64,000 nt of DNA from CAYOBW01 sp964402115. GTDB taxonomy: Bacteria > Verrucomicrobiota > Kiritimatiellia > UBA8416 > CAYOBW01. Each line of letters begins with the position of its first letter. The stretch's first letter is position 1. A model generated the notes under the pieces. It did no database searches. It was not told the DNA's origin and saw only the letters and a program-made list of their open reading frames with translations. The stretch is from the NCBI GenBank assembly GCA_964402115.1, contig CAYOBW010000005.1:1-64000 (forward strand), given 5' to 3'. Shown in pieces: positions 1-8,352 of this stretch. The position numbers and the translations under genes are program-made.

Positions 1-12
1 CCGGCGCCAACA

Positions 13-54
13 CGGCGCGCATGGTAGGCTCGCAAGCTCGCCACCATGACGCCG
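13..54. repeat. Intergenic palindrome upstream of the C10 peptidase gene
   Basis: Imperfect inverted repeat: the arm CATGGT at 20-25 pairs with ACCATG at 43-48, flanked by CGGCG and CGCCG, with an inner AGGCTCGCAAGCTCGCC core. The design (arm, CTCG-containing core, arm) resembles the other palindromic spacers in this window, although the sequence is different. It may be the remnant of a longer element cut by the window edge. No function can be read from it. Confidence 0.45.
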
Positions 55-212
55 ATTGTTCGGACACCAAGACGAAAAGAAGATGGAGCATTGCCGCAAT
101 GGATGGAGAAAGGAGCAACGGGAAGTGAAAAGTGAAGATGTGCCCCCGATCCCTCCCGATCCCCTCGGTTCTTGGCAGCCCGGGACCGTGCCAATTCCAA
201 CCCAACCTCGGC

Positions 213-220
213 AAAGGAGG
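213..220 (+). promoter_or_regulatory. Shine-Dalgarno sequence deciding the C10 peptidase start
   Basis: AAAGGAGG lies three bases before GTG at 224. It is the only strong ribosome binding site near the 5' end of this long frame. The codons that follow it encode an immediate signal peptide, so it argues for the GTG start over upstream in-frame TTG (56) and ATG (83). The short spacing is a weakness. Confidence 0.55.
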
Positions 221-223
221 ACT

Positions 224-3200
224 GTGCGAACCCTCTGCCGTGCGCTGCTCGTCGGCGTGGTCTTGGTGTCGATGGCTTGGCCAAGTCGAGCCGCGTCGGT
301 CGGCGAAACGGTCGCGCGGGAAGTGGGGCGCCGCTGGCTCAGAACCGCTCCGCCGTCTCCCGCGCCCATGGGGGCGCAGGCGCTATTGCCAGTCGAACGC
401 TTGCGTGAGTTCAAGGATGACGCAGGCCACGTGCTGGCCTACATCGTGGACCAGCCTTCGGGCGGCTTCGTCATCGTCGCTGCCGACGATCGCGTGGACC
501 CCGTCGTCTTCTTCAGCCCGACGGGTCATTGCTCAGGGGCGGGCGACCCGCGGAACCCCCTGCGGGCGCTCTTGCTGGCAGACCTGCCCTGGCGAATGAC
601 CGTAGCGGATGGCGATCCGAAGGTGAAGTCCGCGGTCGCAGCGGCTTGGGACAACGCCATGTTGGGCGGCATTGACCCCACGAATCTCGTCATCGTGCGT
701 GACCGATTCATGACGACGGAATGGAACCAGTCCAGCGCTTGGGTGGTCTATGCCTCCGACGGCCAGGGCTGGCCCTTCACGTACAACCTCCATACCCCCC
801 AGCATTACGTGGCGGGGTGCACGGCGGTGGCCCTGGGGCAAATCTTGAAATGGTTCCAGCACCCGCCCGCCGCGCGGGGGGCGGGCGATATCGTGGTCGG
901 CGGGCACGACACCGCGGCGTCCTTCGACAGCCACTACGAATACGACCAGATGCCGGACCGTCTGGAGCATGGCGTCACGCCCTACGCCATCGAGCAGGTG
1001 GCAACGCTCCTGCGTGATACGGGAACCTCCGTGGGGATGAAGTACAGTTCCACCGGATCGGGCGCCTGGCCCGATCCGGACACCATGAAGAGCGTGTTCG
1101 GCTACGTCTCCGCCGACTGGCAATCCACCTTCTGGACCGACCACCGTACAGAGATGCAGAGCGATCTGCGTCTCGGCTATCCGATCATGATCGCGATCCA
1201 TGCCACCTCGGAGACGGGGCATACCGTCGTGGGTGACGGCTTCGGATGGTTGGGGTCCTGCGATGTCTACCACCTGAACATGGGATGGGGCGGGGCGGAC
1301 GATGGATGGTACCCCATGCCTGGACTTGTGATGCACGGCCATACGTGGAACACCTGCGACGGGTTCGTCTACAACATCCGCCCCCCTGTCATCCGTAAGG
1401 TCGATGCGCTGATCTCAGCCACGGAGGCCCTGAATACGTTCATCGGGGACGACATCTACGGCGTCGCCAGCCTGGCCCAGCGCGTACGGAAACCGGTCAG
1501 CCCACTCACGCCAACGTCGTTCTATGTCCTGATCGACAACGAGGGCACCTTCCCCGACCGTTTCCGCTTTTCCGCCCCCGAAAGCTACGCCTACTGGACC
1601 GCACGCTACTTCAACCAGGATGAAGTGGACGTTACGTCCTCCATCGCTGTCACCAATTGGTGCACCCCCCTGATTCGGCCGGGGGAGAAGTACCGGCTGC
1701 GGGTCAGCGTGGAGGTCGCCGCCGGCGTCCCCGTGGGTGAGGTGCACGACTTCCGCGTCCGTGTGACATCCAGCAGCGATGCCACCAAGGAGGACGGCGT
1801 GATCGTGCGTGCTGAGCGGGTCAGCAGCCGCCCGACCGTCCTGATCCGGGTTCCTGGCGGCACGTACAGCGAGCTGATGCCGTGCAGTGGGACTCCGGTT
1901 GGCGCGAGCATCGGCTACGATATTCTGTTGCGCAATGACGGGCAAGTCGCGGAACGTTTCACGCTTCAGGGATGGAAGTCGGGGCGCGCAAGCGACACGG
2001 TGACATACTGGCGAGGCGTGGCCGATCCGAACCTGAGCAACTGGAGCGTGAACTGGTTCACGGCCGCCAGCAACAACATCACGGCAGCCGTGGAAGCCGG
2101 ATGCCAGCCCTCCGTGCTGCTCAGCCCTGGCGGCACGCAGGAGTTCCGCGTGGTAATGAGCCCGGGCGCGGCCGTGGTCGGCGGCCATGCCTGCCAGGCG
2201 GTGCTGCGCGCGCTGTCGGCCGATCGCCTGGCCGCCGACACCGTCCGCGGCGAGGCCTGGAAGGCCTTCTACCACCCGCGCATCGTGTGCCCGCCAGCGC
2301 AGGTGGTCTCCGGCGGCACGGCCGCCCGCTATGGTCTAACCCTCAGCAGCGGCAGTTCGGCTCGCGACAGCTTCACCCTGTCCGGCGGTGTTGAGGGCGC
2401 GACGCCGCCCGGCTGGACCGTCCAGTACTTCACGACAGATCTGCTGGGTTCGTACGTCGACATTACATCGGAGGTCACCCATGGAACTTGGGTGTCGAGG
2501 ACTGTGGCTTCGATCTACACGACTCTGCAGGTCGATCTCTACGTGACGCCGTCGGCCGACGTCCCGGACGGAGAGGCGTGCGACGTGCGCACAGTCCTGA
2601 CGTCCAGGAACGACCCCCATGCCACGGCGGAGACTCTGACTCATACGGTCAAGGGCAGTCGCGGCGCCGACCTTCAGATCGGCCTCGCCACCAATGCCTA
2701 TGGCGATATGCCGGTGACCGGCCGCGCCCGGAGCGCGGAGCCGCTCGAGTTCCACTGCCTTGTTCGGAACAGCGGGCCGCTGTCTGACTACTTCCGGCTG
2801 AGGACTGAGGAGACCGGCGCCAATGGGTGGACGATCCGCTACTACGGCGCGCTGCCCGGCGGGGCGGACATCTCCGCGGCCCTTCGGGCTGGAACGTGGT
2901 GGGTCGGTCCCCTGACGAATAATCAGGCAGCGGAGGGATGCCGCTTCGTGGTCGAGCCGGACGCCGGGGTGGCCAACGACGCCACCTGCTCGATCCGTCT
3001 GGTCGCCACGTCAGAGACGGGTTCGGCCACCGACACGGTGTCCGCGGTCGTGAGCAAGAGCCGCTACGAGCCGCATGCCGTCATCAAGACGTTGGATGCC
3101 CCCGCCTACCAGGAGGGGGAAGCCGAGGATGTCGCCACGCCTTCGACGCCGGCCATCTTCCGGGCAAGGATATTGAATCACGGCGAAGGACCGGATGTCT

Positions 3201-4996
3201 TCGCCCTCACAGCCGACCTGACGTTGGCCCCGCCGCCCAACTGGTCCAGCCGCTACTTCTCCATCGAGTACAAGACCAACGCTTGGGGCGAGACGCTGAC
3301 CAATGTGGTGGAGATCACGGACGCCATCACTAAGGCCAGCGGCTGGCAGACCGGCATCATCCCGGCCGGCGAAGCGCAGGATATTCAGGTGGAGATTCAC
3401 GTTGGCGGCGGGCTGGCCGCCGGCTCCGTGGGCCGGCTGCGTCTCACGGCGGCTTCGTTGGGGTGCTCGCTCATGACGGGACAGGTGACTGCCGTGGCCA
3501 TCAAGTCCAGCTATCGGCCCACGGTCCTGGTGCGCTCGGCGGGCTACGGGGCATTCGACGCGGGGGCATCGACCCAGACCATCGGCGTGGGCACCGCCGT
3601 CTACGAGGTGCTGATCCGTAACGAAGGGACAGACGTGGACACGTACGCCCTTTCGAACGTGACGGTGACCACGGCGAGCGGCGACTGGGCGGTCCGCTTC
3701 ATCGACACCTCGGACGGGAAAGACGTCACCAGTGATCTCAACGGGGGGCAGTTGTCGCTGGAGCCGCTGGGGCGTGGCGCGGCACACCAGTTCCGCGCGG
3801 AGGTGACGCCCGGCAACAACGTGCCAACCAACAGCGATTGCTGCTTCACCCTCACGGCGCACTCGAAGTCCGACCCCGGCTGGCAGGGGCAAGGGTGGGG
3901 CCTCACCCGCCGGGCGCCCTGTGCGGTGCGGATCGAGGTGCTCGGCGAGGACGGCTACACGCGCGCCGCGACCGGTCGCATCACAGCCGGGAGCAACCCC
4001 ATCTCCTACATCTTCCGGGTCCGTAACGAAGGCGGTTCAGCCGATTCGTTTGGGCTCACCGCGTACCACGCCAGTGACCTGTACGGCGAATGGAGCGTGC
4101 GCTACTTCGATGCGCCGCGCGAGGGCCGCGAGATTACGCCGGAGATCACGGCCACCGCCTGGACCACTCCCGTGCTGGCGCCCGGCGAGGCGCTGGTGGT
4201 GCGGGTTGAAATGGTCCCGTCGGCGGTGGTGCCGGCCGGCGCGACGTGTGACCTTTCGCTCTATGCCGAGTCCGTTGGGTACATGGGTGCATGGGATCGG
4301 TTGACGATCCCCAAAACGGTGAAGGGCGCCTGCCAGCCGGCGCTGTTGATCCGCAACCTTGGCGCGAGGGCGTACTCCGAGACCGGGTGTACCCAGCGGG
4401 CCCGCAGCGGGACGTCCGCCGTGTACGTAGTGAGCCTCGCCAATGACGGGCAGGCGGCCGACGGTTTCCGGCTGGTGCCATCCTCCCGGGTGAACGCCGG
4501 CGATGCGGGCGCGTGGCTCGTCCGTTACTACGATGCCGCAACCAACGGGACCGAGGTCACGTCGGATGTCCTGGCCGGCACCCGGGTGTTCGGTCCGCTG
4601 CCGCCGGCGAGCAACACCGTGTTCCGTATCGAAGTGGAAGCGCCGCCGGCTGCGCCCAGGGGAGTGGTGCATACCCTGGGGCTCACGGCGGAATCGCAGG
4701 GCAATCTGGCCCACGCCCATGTCGATGCCATGACGGCCCTGCGCTCGATTCTCCGGATCCTGTCCGTATCCGTCGCGGGTTCCGGCCCGGACGTGATCCT
4801 CTCGTGGGAGAGCGATCCGGACCTGCGCTACACCGTCGAGTACGCCACGAACCTGACCGCCGGACAAGCCTTCAGCAACTGGGTCACGCATGTGACCGGC
4901 AACACCGGCAGGACGATCCACACGAACACCCCGCCTGCCGCGGGCGCCGGGTTCTATCGGGTGAAGGAAGAGCATCAGATCCAGCCATCCCCCTGA
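224..4996 (+). CDS. Secreted C10-family (streptopain-like) cysteine peptidase with long repeat tail
   Basis: This is a predicted exported protease of about 1590 residues. From the GTG at 224 the protein begins with a classical signal peptide (RTLCRALLVGVV to SRA). An Spi-like propeptide region follows (GGFVIVAADDRVDPVV). The C10 catalytic core has the motif GCTAVALGQILKW with nucleophile Cys about residue 199, His about residue 333 in SETGHTVVGDG, and the family motif GWGGADDGWY. From about residue 415 to 1500 there are eight degenerate repeats of roughly 130 residues. Each carries a W-x-V-R-Y-F/Y element, an ITxxV element and a final hydrophobic strand, probably CARDB-like beta sandwiches. 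The tail ends in an EYATNL...FYRV module also found at the end of the 32889-34016 product. Such tails usually serve attachment or substrate binding, but that is inference. Streptopain itself is about 400 residues, so about three quarters of this protein is extra. An upstream TTG (56) or ATG (83) would add a leader unlike a signal peptide. Confidence 0.9.
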   Translation: MRTLCRALLVGVVLVSMAWPSRAASVGETVAREVGRRWLRTAPPSPAPMGAQALLPVERLREFKDDAGHVLAYIVDQPSGGFVIVAADDRVDPVVFFSPTGHCSGAGDPRNPLRALLLADLPWRMTVADGDPKVKSAVAAAWDNAMLGGIDPTNLVIVRDRFMTTEWNQSSAWVVYASDGQGWPFTYNLHTPQHYVAGCTAVALGQILKWFQHPPAARGAGDIVVGGHDTAASFDSHYEYDQMPDRLEHGVTPYAIEQVATLLRDTGTSVGMKYSSTGSGAWPDPDTMKSVFGYVSADWQSTFWTDHRTEMQSDLRLGYPIMIAIHATSETGHTVVGDGFGWLGSCDVYHLNMGWGGADDGWYPMPGLVMHGHTWNTCDGFVYNIRPPVIRKVDALISATEALNTFIGDDIYGVASLAQRVRKPVSPLTPTSFYVLIDNEGTFPDRFRFSAPESYAYWTARYFNQDEVDVTSSIAVTNWCTPLIRPGEKYRLRVSVEVAAGVPVGEVHDFRVRVTSSSDATKEDGVIVRAERVSSRPTVLIRVPGGTYSELMPCSGTPVGASIGYDILLRNDGQVAERFTLQGWKSGRASDTVTYWRGVADPNLSNWSVNWFTAASNNITAAVEAGCQPSVLLSPGGTQEFRVVMSPGAAVVGGHACQAVLRALSADRLAADTVRGEAWKAFYHPRIVCPPAQVVSGGTAARYGLTLSSGSSARDSFTLSGGVEGATPPGWTVQYFTTDLLGSYVDITSEVTHGTWVSRTVASIYTTLQVDLYVTPSADVPDGEACDVRTVLTSRNDPHATAETLTHTVKGSRGADLQIGLATNAYGDMPVTGRARSAEPLEFHCLVRNSGPLSDYFRLRTEETGANGWTIRYYGALPGGADISAALRAGTWWVGPLTNNQAAEGCRFVVEPDAGVANDATCSIRLVATSETGSATDTVSAVVSKSRYEPHAVIKTLDAPAYQEGEAEDVATPSTPAIFRARILNHGEGPDVFALTADLTLAPPPNWSSRYFSIEYKTNAWGETLTNVVEITDAITKASGWQTGIIPAGEAQDIQVEIHVGGGLAAGSVGRLRLTAASLGCSLMTGQVTAVAIKSSYRPTVLVRSAGYGAFDAGASTQTIGVGTAVYEVLIRNEGTDVDTYALSNVTVTTASGDWAVRFIDTSDGKDVTSDLNGGQLSLEPLGRGAAHQFRAEVTPGNNVPTNSDCCFTLTAHSKSDPGWQGQGWGLTRRAPCAVRIEVLGEDGYTRAATGRITAGSNPISYIFRVRNEGGSADSFGLTAYHASDLYGEWSVRYFDAPREGREITPEITATAWTTPVLAPGEALVVRVEMVPSAVVPAGATCDLSLYAESVGYMGAWDRLTIPKTVKGACQPALLIRNLGARAYSETGCTQRARSGTSAVYVVSLANDGQAADGFRLVPSSRVNAGDAGAWLVRYYDAATNGTEVTSDVLAGTRVFGPLPPASNTVFRIEVEAPPAAPRGVVHTLGLTAESQGNLAHAHVDAMTALRSILRILSVSVAGSGPDVILSWESDPDLRYTVEYATNLTAGQAFSNWVTHVTGNTGRTIHTNTPPAAGAGFYRVKEEHQIQPSP

Positions 4997-5332
4997 ACGC
5001 CCCCCGCACCGGCCGGTTCCTCCGCGTCCTCGCCGCTCTCCCGCCGCCGGGGCCGCCCCGGCCGCGCCCCCGGCGCGGGCAGACCTTGCAGATTGATGCA
5101 GATTGGTGCCGGGCAAATAGTGTCGAGGTATTGCCGCGGGACGAGGCGAGCGGCGGTAATCAGTCGCGGGGACGGTGTAGAAGCCCGTTCTGAGCGTCTG
5201 GAAGAGAGATCGCGGCCGAGAATCCGCAGTGTGAGCCTGTCGTACAAGCCTGACGGTGCCAGGTGAACAGCACCGAGGGATTTCGGCGCGCGGCGAGAAG
5301 CAGGCGGAGAATCGGGCGGGTGCTGCCGTGTG

Positions 5333-5457
5333 TGGCGCGGGTATCCGACCCGCGCGCGGAAGGAGCGGAGCGGGGCTGAGGCTGGCCCGACCTGGGGATG
5401 CTCAAAGCCTCGCGCTTCGCGCCTGGCAGGGTCAGCGCCGGTCGGATACCGGCGCCA
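5333..5457. repeat. Paired-palindrome intergenic element, GGTATCCGACC subfamily
   Basis: Two 23-base arms (5333-5355 and 5435-5457) are inverted copies with two differences. Each arm is itself a near palindrome around GGTATCCGACC. The two differences between the arms keep each local palindrome paired: one arm has GCGGGT...ACCCGC and the other GCCGGT...ACCGGC, which suggests selection on the hairpins. About 80 bases lie between the arms. This is the architecture of REP/BIME elements. Confidence 0.65.
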
Positions 5458-5489
5458 CGGGGGAGCGGACGTGCGCGGGACAACTGGAG

Positions 5490-5786
5490 ATGAAACGGTC
5501 AATAAGTGTCTCTGTTGATGAACAGACCATCACATTCAGGGAGTTTGTCGTTGTCAATTCCTTCTGGCCGCAGCCACCGACGTCGGAGTTAACCGTTTCC
5601 TTTTGCGACGTCCTTCGCTTCAAGATATTTCCGGGCCGAGGGAACGAGAGTTTGCGTGTCATGTTGACGCCCGGCAGGATCGACATTAGGAGCGATTCCA
5701 TTTTGAAATACGATGCACGCAGTGAACTGATTTCCAGAATTGTAACAACCAACCATCGGGCCAGCCAACAAAGCAATGCAGGCTAA
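5490..5786 (+). CDS. Small hypothetical protein (98 residues)
   Basis: Not recognised. The frame starts at ATG 5490, a few bases after CTGGAG. Its translation, unlike its neighbours, has a natural composition with alternating hydrophobic and polar residues (ITFREFVVVNSFWP, then LRFKIFPGRGNESLRVM and IDIRSDSILKYDARSEL). It looks like a small all-beta protein or the surviving part of a larger one. No signal peptide or membrane segment is seen. The DNA is clearly less GC-rich than the flanks, and the last ten residues (RASQQSNAG) look like run-off, so it may be a frameshifted remnant of a transferred gene. The palindromic element at 5333-5457 lies directly upstream. An antisense frame covers the same bases but reads less like protein. 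Confidence 0.35.
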   Translation: MKRSISVSVDEQTITFREFVVVNSFWPQPPTSELTVSFCDVLRFKIFPGRGNESLRVMLTPGRIDIRSDSILKYDARSELISRIVTTNHRASQQSNAG

Positions 5787-5993
5787 GAATGCTCGCGCAT
5801 TTTGGAATGATTGCCAACGTTGGTGAGCCTTAGCGCTGTGCCGGAAATGAGCAACGATCTGCGCGATCCGCCTTGCTGCCGTGTTGCGAAGGCGGCATCA
5901 CGTTGCACAAGGACGCCGCGAAGCTCCCATTCTTCAGCCTGTTGGAATGACCCGGCTCAGCATTGGCGTGCCGATGGCTTCGCGGGTGAACCC

Positions 5994-6701
5994 TTATTTC
6001 GTCTCCGTCAGCCTGCGGATGAAGAGGTTCTTCCAGCGGACGGAGAACGGGCCGTTCTTGCCGACGCCGTGCACCTGCAGGCCAAGGAAGCCCTCGTCGT
6101 TGTCGGCGTACAGCTTCTCGTTGTAGACCAGGTCGGCGACCTTGGCGTCGTTGATCCACGTTTCGATGTGCCGTCCCACGGCCTTGACGCGGTACCGGTT
6201 CCACCCGTCGTTCTTGAAGTGGCTGTGTCCGTTGACGGCCTTGTCCTTGGACTGGGGCTCGGGCGATTGCCAGCCGCCGGCCGCTTCGCCGTAGATGTAG
6301 CCGGACTGGCCGGGGCTGGCTTCGATCTCGATCTGCGGGCCGTAGACGCGTCCGCCGTACTGCTCGCCCTTGAGCTTCGAGCGGATCTGCACGCCGGAGT
6401 TCAACCCCTTGTGGTCCAGCTTCACGTCGAACGTCAGCTCGAAATCGCGGAACGTCTGGCCGCTGACGAGAAACGAGTTGGGGCTGTTCGTGGCGGTCGT
6501 GCCGACAATCGCGCCGTCCTCGACCCTGTACGTCGCAAAGCCGCTCTTGACCGCCCACCCTTCCAGGGTCTTGCCGTCGAACAGGCTCTGCCAGCCGGCG
6601 GTCTTCTGCTCGGGGGTCAGAACGTTGTCCTCCGCCCGGAGCGGCAGGCCCGCGCCCAACAGCGCGCCGGCGACGAGGAAACTGCGTGCGATTCGGTTCA
6701 T
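5994..6701 (-). CDS. Secreted DUF1080 (3-keto-disaccharide hydrolase-type) protein
   Basis: Predicted 235-residue exported protein of the DUF1080 family (PF06439), a concanavalin-like beta-sandwich fold common in PVC bacteria; some members hydrolyse 3-keto-glycosides. The start ATG at 6701 gives a clean signal peptide (MNRIARSFLVAGALLGAG, cut near LRAED). An upstream in-frame start would add 15 residues with no leader character. Family hallmarks are visible: GWQSLFDGKTLEGW near residue 35, DFELTFDVKL, the NSGVQIRS strand, GWNRYRV, and WINDAKVADL. The length fits a single-domain member. It is the last gene before a convergent spacer and is 83 bases downstream of a sulfatase on the same strand, so a role in glycan breakdown is likely. 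The exact substrate cannot be read from the sequence. Confidence 0.9.
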   Translation of the reverse strand: MNRIARSFLVAGALLGAGLPLRAEDNVLTPEQKTAGWQSLFDGKTLEGWAVKSGFATYRVEDGAIVGTTATNSPNSFLVSGQTFRDFELTFDVKLDHKGLNSGVQIRSKLKGEQYGGRVYGPQIEIEASPGQSGYIYGEAAGGWQSPEPQSKDKAVNGHSHFKNDGWNRYRVKAVGRHIETWINDAKVADLVYNEKLYADNDEGFLGLQVHGVGKNGPFSVRWKNLFIRRLTETK

Positions 6702-6784
6702 GGCATCATTCCCTTTCGTGTAGTCCATCGGTCCGTCTCTCCCCAATCGTCCTCACCCGCGACACGGGGTCGCAGGGGGCGCGC

Positions 6785-8080
6785 CTATTCCGGACGCCAC
6801 CAGGCGTCGAGCTGCTGCCGCAGGGCGCCGACAGCCTCCGCCTGCTGCGGCGCGAGGTCGTTCCTTTCGCAGGGGTCGGCCGCCAGGTCGTAAAGCTCCG
6901 GCGCCCCAGGCCCGTGCGGCAGGATCAGCTTCCGGCTGCCGGCAACGATCCAGCGGTGCAGCAGGTTCTTCTCCGGCCGGTCAAGGTCAAGCGCGGTGTG
7001 GACGAAGCACTCGCCGCAGATGGCCTTGCGCGCGGCGACCGCGGCGGCATCGGCCAGGTCGATGCCCTGCATGGCAGGCGGCCGCGGCAGGCCCAGCGCG
7101 GCCAGCACCGTCGGCACGATGTCGATCGAAAGCGCCAGCTCGTCGCTCATGCGCGGCTGCACCCGGCCAGGCCAGCGGAGCATGATCGGCGTGCGCAGGC
7201 CGGCATCGTAAGGCGTCAACTTGGACCGCACGCACCTCGGGGTCGTCGGCGACTGGATCCAGCCGTTGTCGGCGAGGTAGACGACGAGCGTGTTCCCGGC
7301 AAGGCCCTGCTTGTCGAGATGGTCCAGCAGCTCTCCGCAGGTTTCGTCAAACCACTCGACCATGGCCCAGTACCTGGCGACGTACAGGGAGTTTGTCGCT
7401 GACGTGTACTTGTCGAGGAGGCGCTGGGGCGGCGTGTGCGGATCGTGCGGCATCATCGGCGCGTACCACACGAACCAGGGCTTGTCGGCGGCACGCGCGG
7501 CGGCCATGAAGTCGTAGATCGGCTGGAGCGTCTTGCGCCCGATGTCGAGGCCCTCGTCGCCGTGGCGCTGGCCCTTGGTCATGCCGTGCGTGAAACCGCC
7601 GCGACGGTAGTCGCCCTGCCACCACTTGCCGGTCTGGAGACTGAGGTAGCCTTGCGCCGCGAGCAGGCGCGGCAGCGTGGGCACCGCTTCCAGGTGCCGG
7701 GTCATCGTTTCGCGCCCCTCGCGAAACGCCGCCTGCTGCTCGGGCGTCAGCCGCTTGCCGGACGGCGATCCCGGGGGATCGTTGCAGGTGACCTTGTTCT
7801 GGTGCGGATAGAGACCGGTGATGAGGGCGGCCAGGCTCGGACAGCAGAGCGACGACGGCACGTAGCCGCGCCGGAAGGTCAGCGCCTGCGAGGCCAGCTT
7901 GTCGAGGTGCGGGGTCTTGACCTGGGGATGGCCCATGAAGCCGTAGTCGCTCCAGCCGTGATCGTCCGAGACGATGAACAGGATATTGGGCGGAGCCGCC
8001 GCGGCAGGCTTGTCAGCAGCGTGGGCAATGCCAGCCGTGACGAGCAACAGCGAGAGAGAAAACAGATTCAGTATATGCAT
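6785..8080 (-). CDS. Secreted sulfatase with variant CxPSL active-site motif
   Basis: Predicted 431-residue exported type I sulfatase (alkaline phosphatase superfamily). The ATG at 8080 starts a signal peptide (MHILNLFSLSLLLV to AHA), and GGCGGGGA lies upstream. Metal-binding residues are visible as SDDHGW (Asp39-Asp40), and the C-terminal half has the usual NTLVVYLADNG strand. The sulfatase signature is normally C-x-[PA]-S/T-R, the cysteine being oxidised to formylglycine. Here it reads C79-C-P-S-L83, with leucine in place of the arginine that normally contacts the formylglycine, followed by the usual AALITGLYPHQ helix. It belongs with the DUF1080 gene downstream and the sulfatases upstream. 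It could be a functional subfamily with relaxed chemistry or one with changed specificity. Confidence 0.92.
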   Translation of the reverse strand: MHILNLFSLSLLLVTAGIAHAADKPAAAAPPNILFIVSDDHGWSDYGFMGHPQVKTPHLDKLASQALTFRRGYVPSSLCCPSLAALITGLYPHQNKVTCNDPPGSPSGKRLTPEQQAAFREGRETMTRHLEAVPTLPRLLAAQGYLSLQTGKWWQGDYRRGGFTHGMTKGQRHGDEGLDIGRKTLQPIYDFMAAARAADKPWFVWYAPMMPHDPHTPPQRLLDKYTSATNSLYVARYWAMVEWFDETCGELLDHLDKQGLAGNTLVVYLADNGWIQSPTTPRCVRSKLTPYDAGLRTPIMLRWPGRVQPRMSDELALSIDIVPTVLAALGLPRPPAMQGIDLADAAAVAARKAICGECFVHTALDLDRPEKNLLHRWIVAGSRKLILPHGPGAPELYDLAADPCERNDLAPQQAEAVGALRQQLDAWWRPE

Positions 8081-8163
8081 GACATCCCCGCCCTCGATTG
8101 GCCACGCATCATATGGGCGGAGAGGCGACGTGTCAAACAACCCCCGGTCCATCCCAGCCGTTC

Positions 8164-8279
8164 GCAGTATGGCGCCGAATGGGCAGAGTCGATCAGCAGG
8201 CTCGTAGCGCCTGCTGTACTTTTCCCGTGCGGAGGACCGATACAGCGGGCGCTATGAGCCCGCTGCGGCGCCATACTGC
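8164..8279. repeat. Paired-palindrome element, CTCGTAGC subfamily (copy 1)
   Basis: Outer perfect 13-base inverted repeat: GCAGTATGGCGCC at 8164-8176 and its complement at 8267-8279. Inside are two short palindromes, one around CTCGTAGC (about 8193-8216) and one around GCTATGAG (about 8243-8265). The inner part closely matches the element at 45272-45400, while the outer arms differ. It fills the 272-base spacer between two same-strand sulfatase genes. Confidence 0.7.
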
Positions 8280-8352
8280 TGCGGTCCATGCACTCGCCGG
8301 TTGCCGATTGAATCTGCGGAACATCTGGGCCGCGGCGCCGGAGCAACCGCGC

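Larger units (their letters stand above)
4997..5993. other. Intergenic region of about 1 kb, mostly non-coding
   Basis: Between the peptidase stop and the convergent DUF1080 gene. It holds a paired palindrome at 5333-5457 and one small plausible frame at 5490-5786. I see no other coding signal: frames in 4997-5330 and 5790-5990 have arginine-, proline- and serine-rich translations typical of shadow reading. No clear terminator with a T-run is visible. Base composition drops noticeably after about 5490. Confidence 0.6.

Noticed and set aside
5811..6893. Plus-strand open frame opposite the DUF1080 gene
   Set aside because: Shadow composition; the minus strand carries the signal peptide and the DUF1080 motifs.
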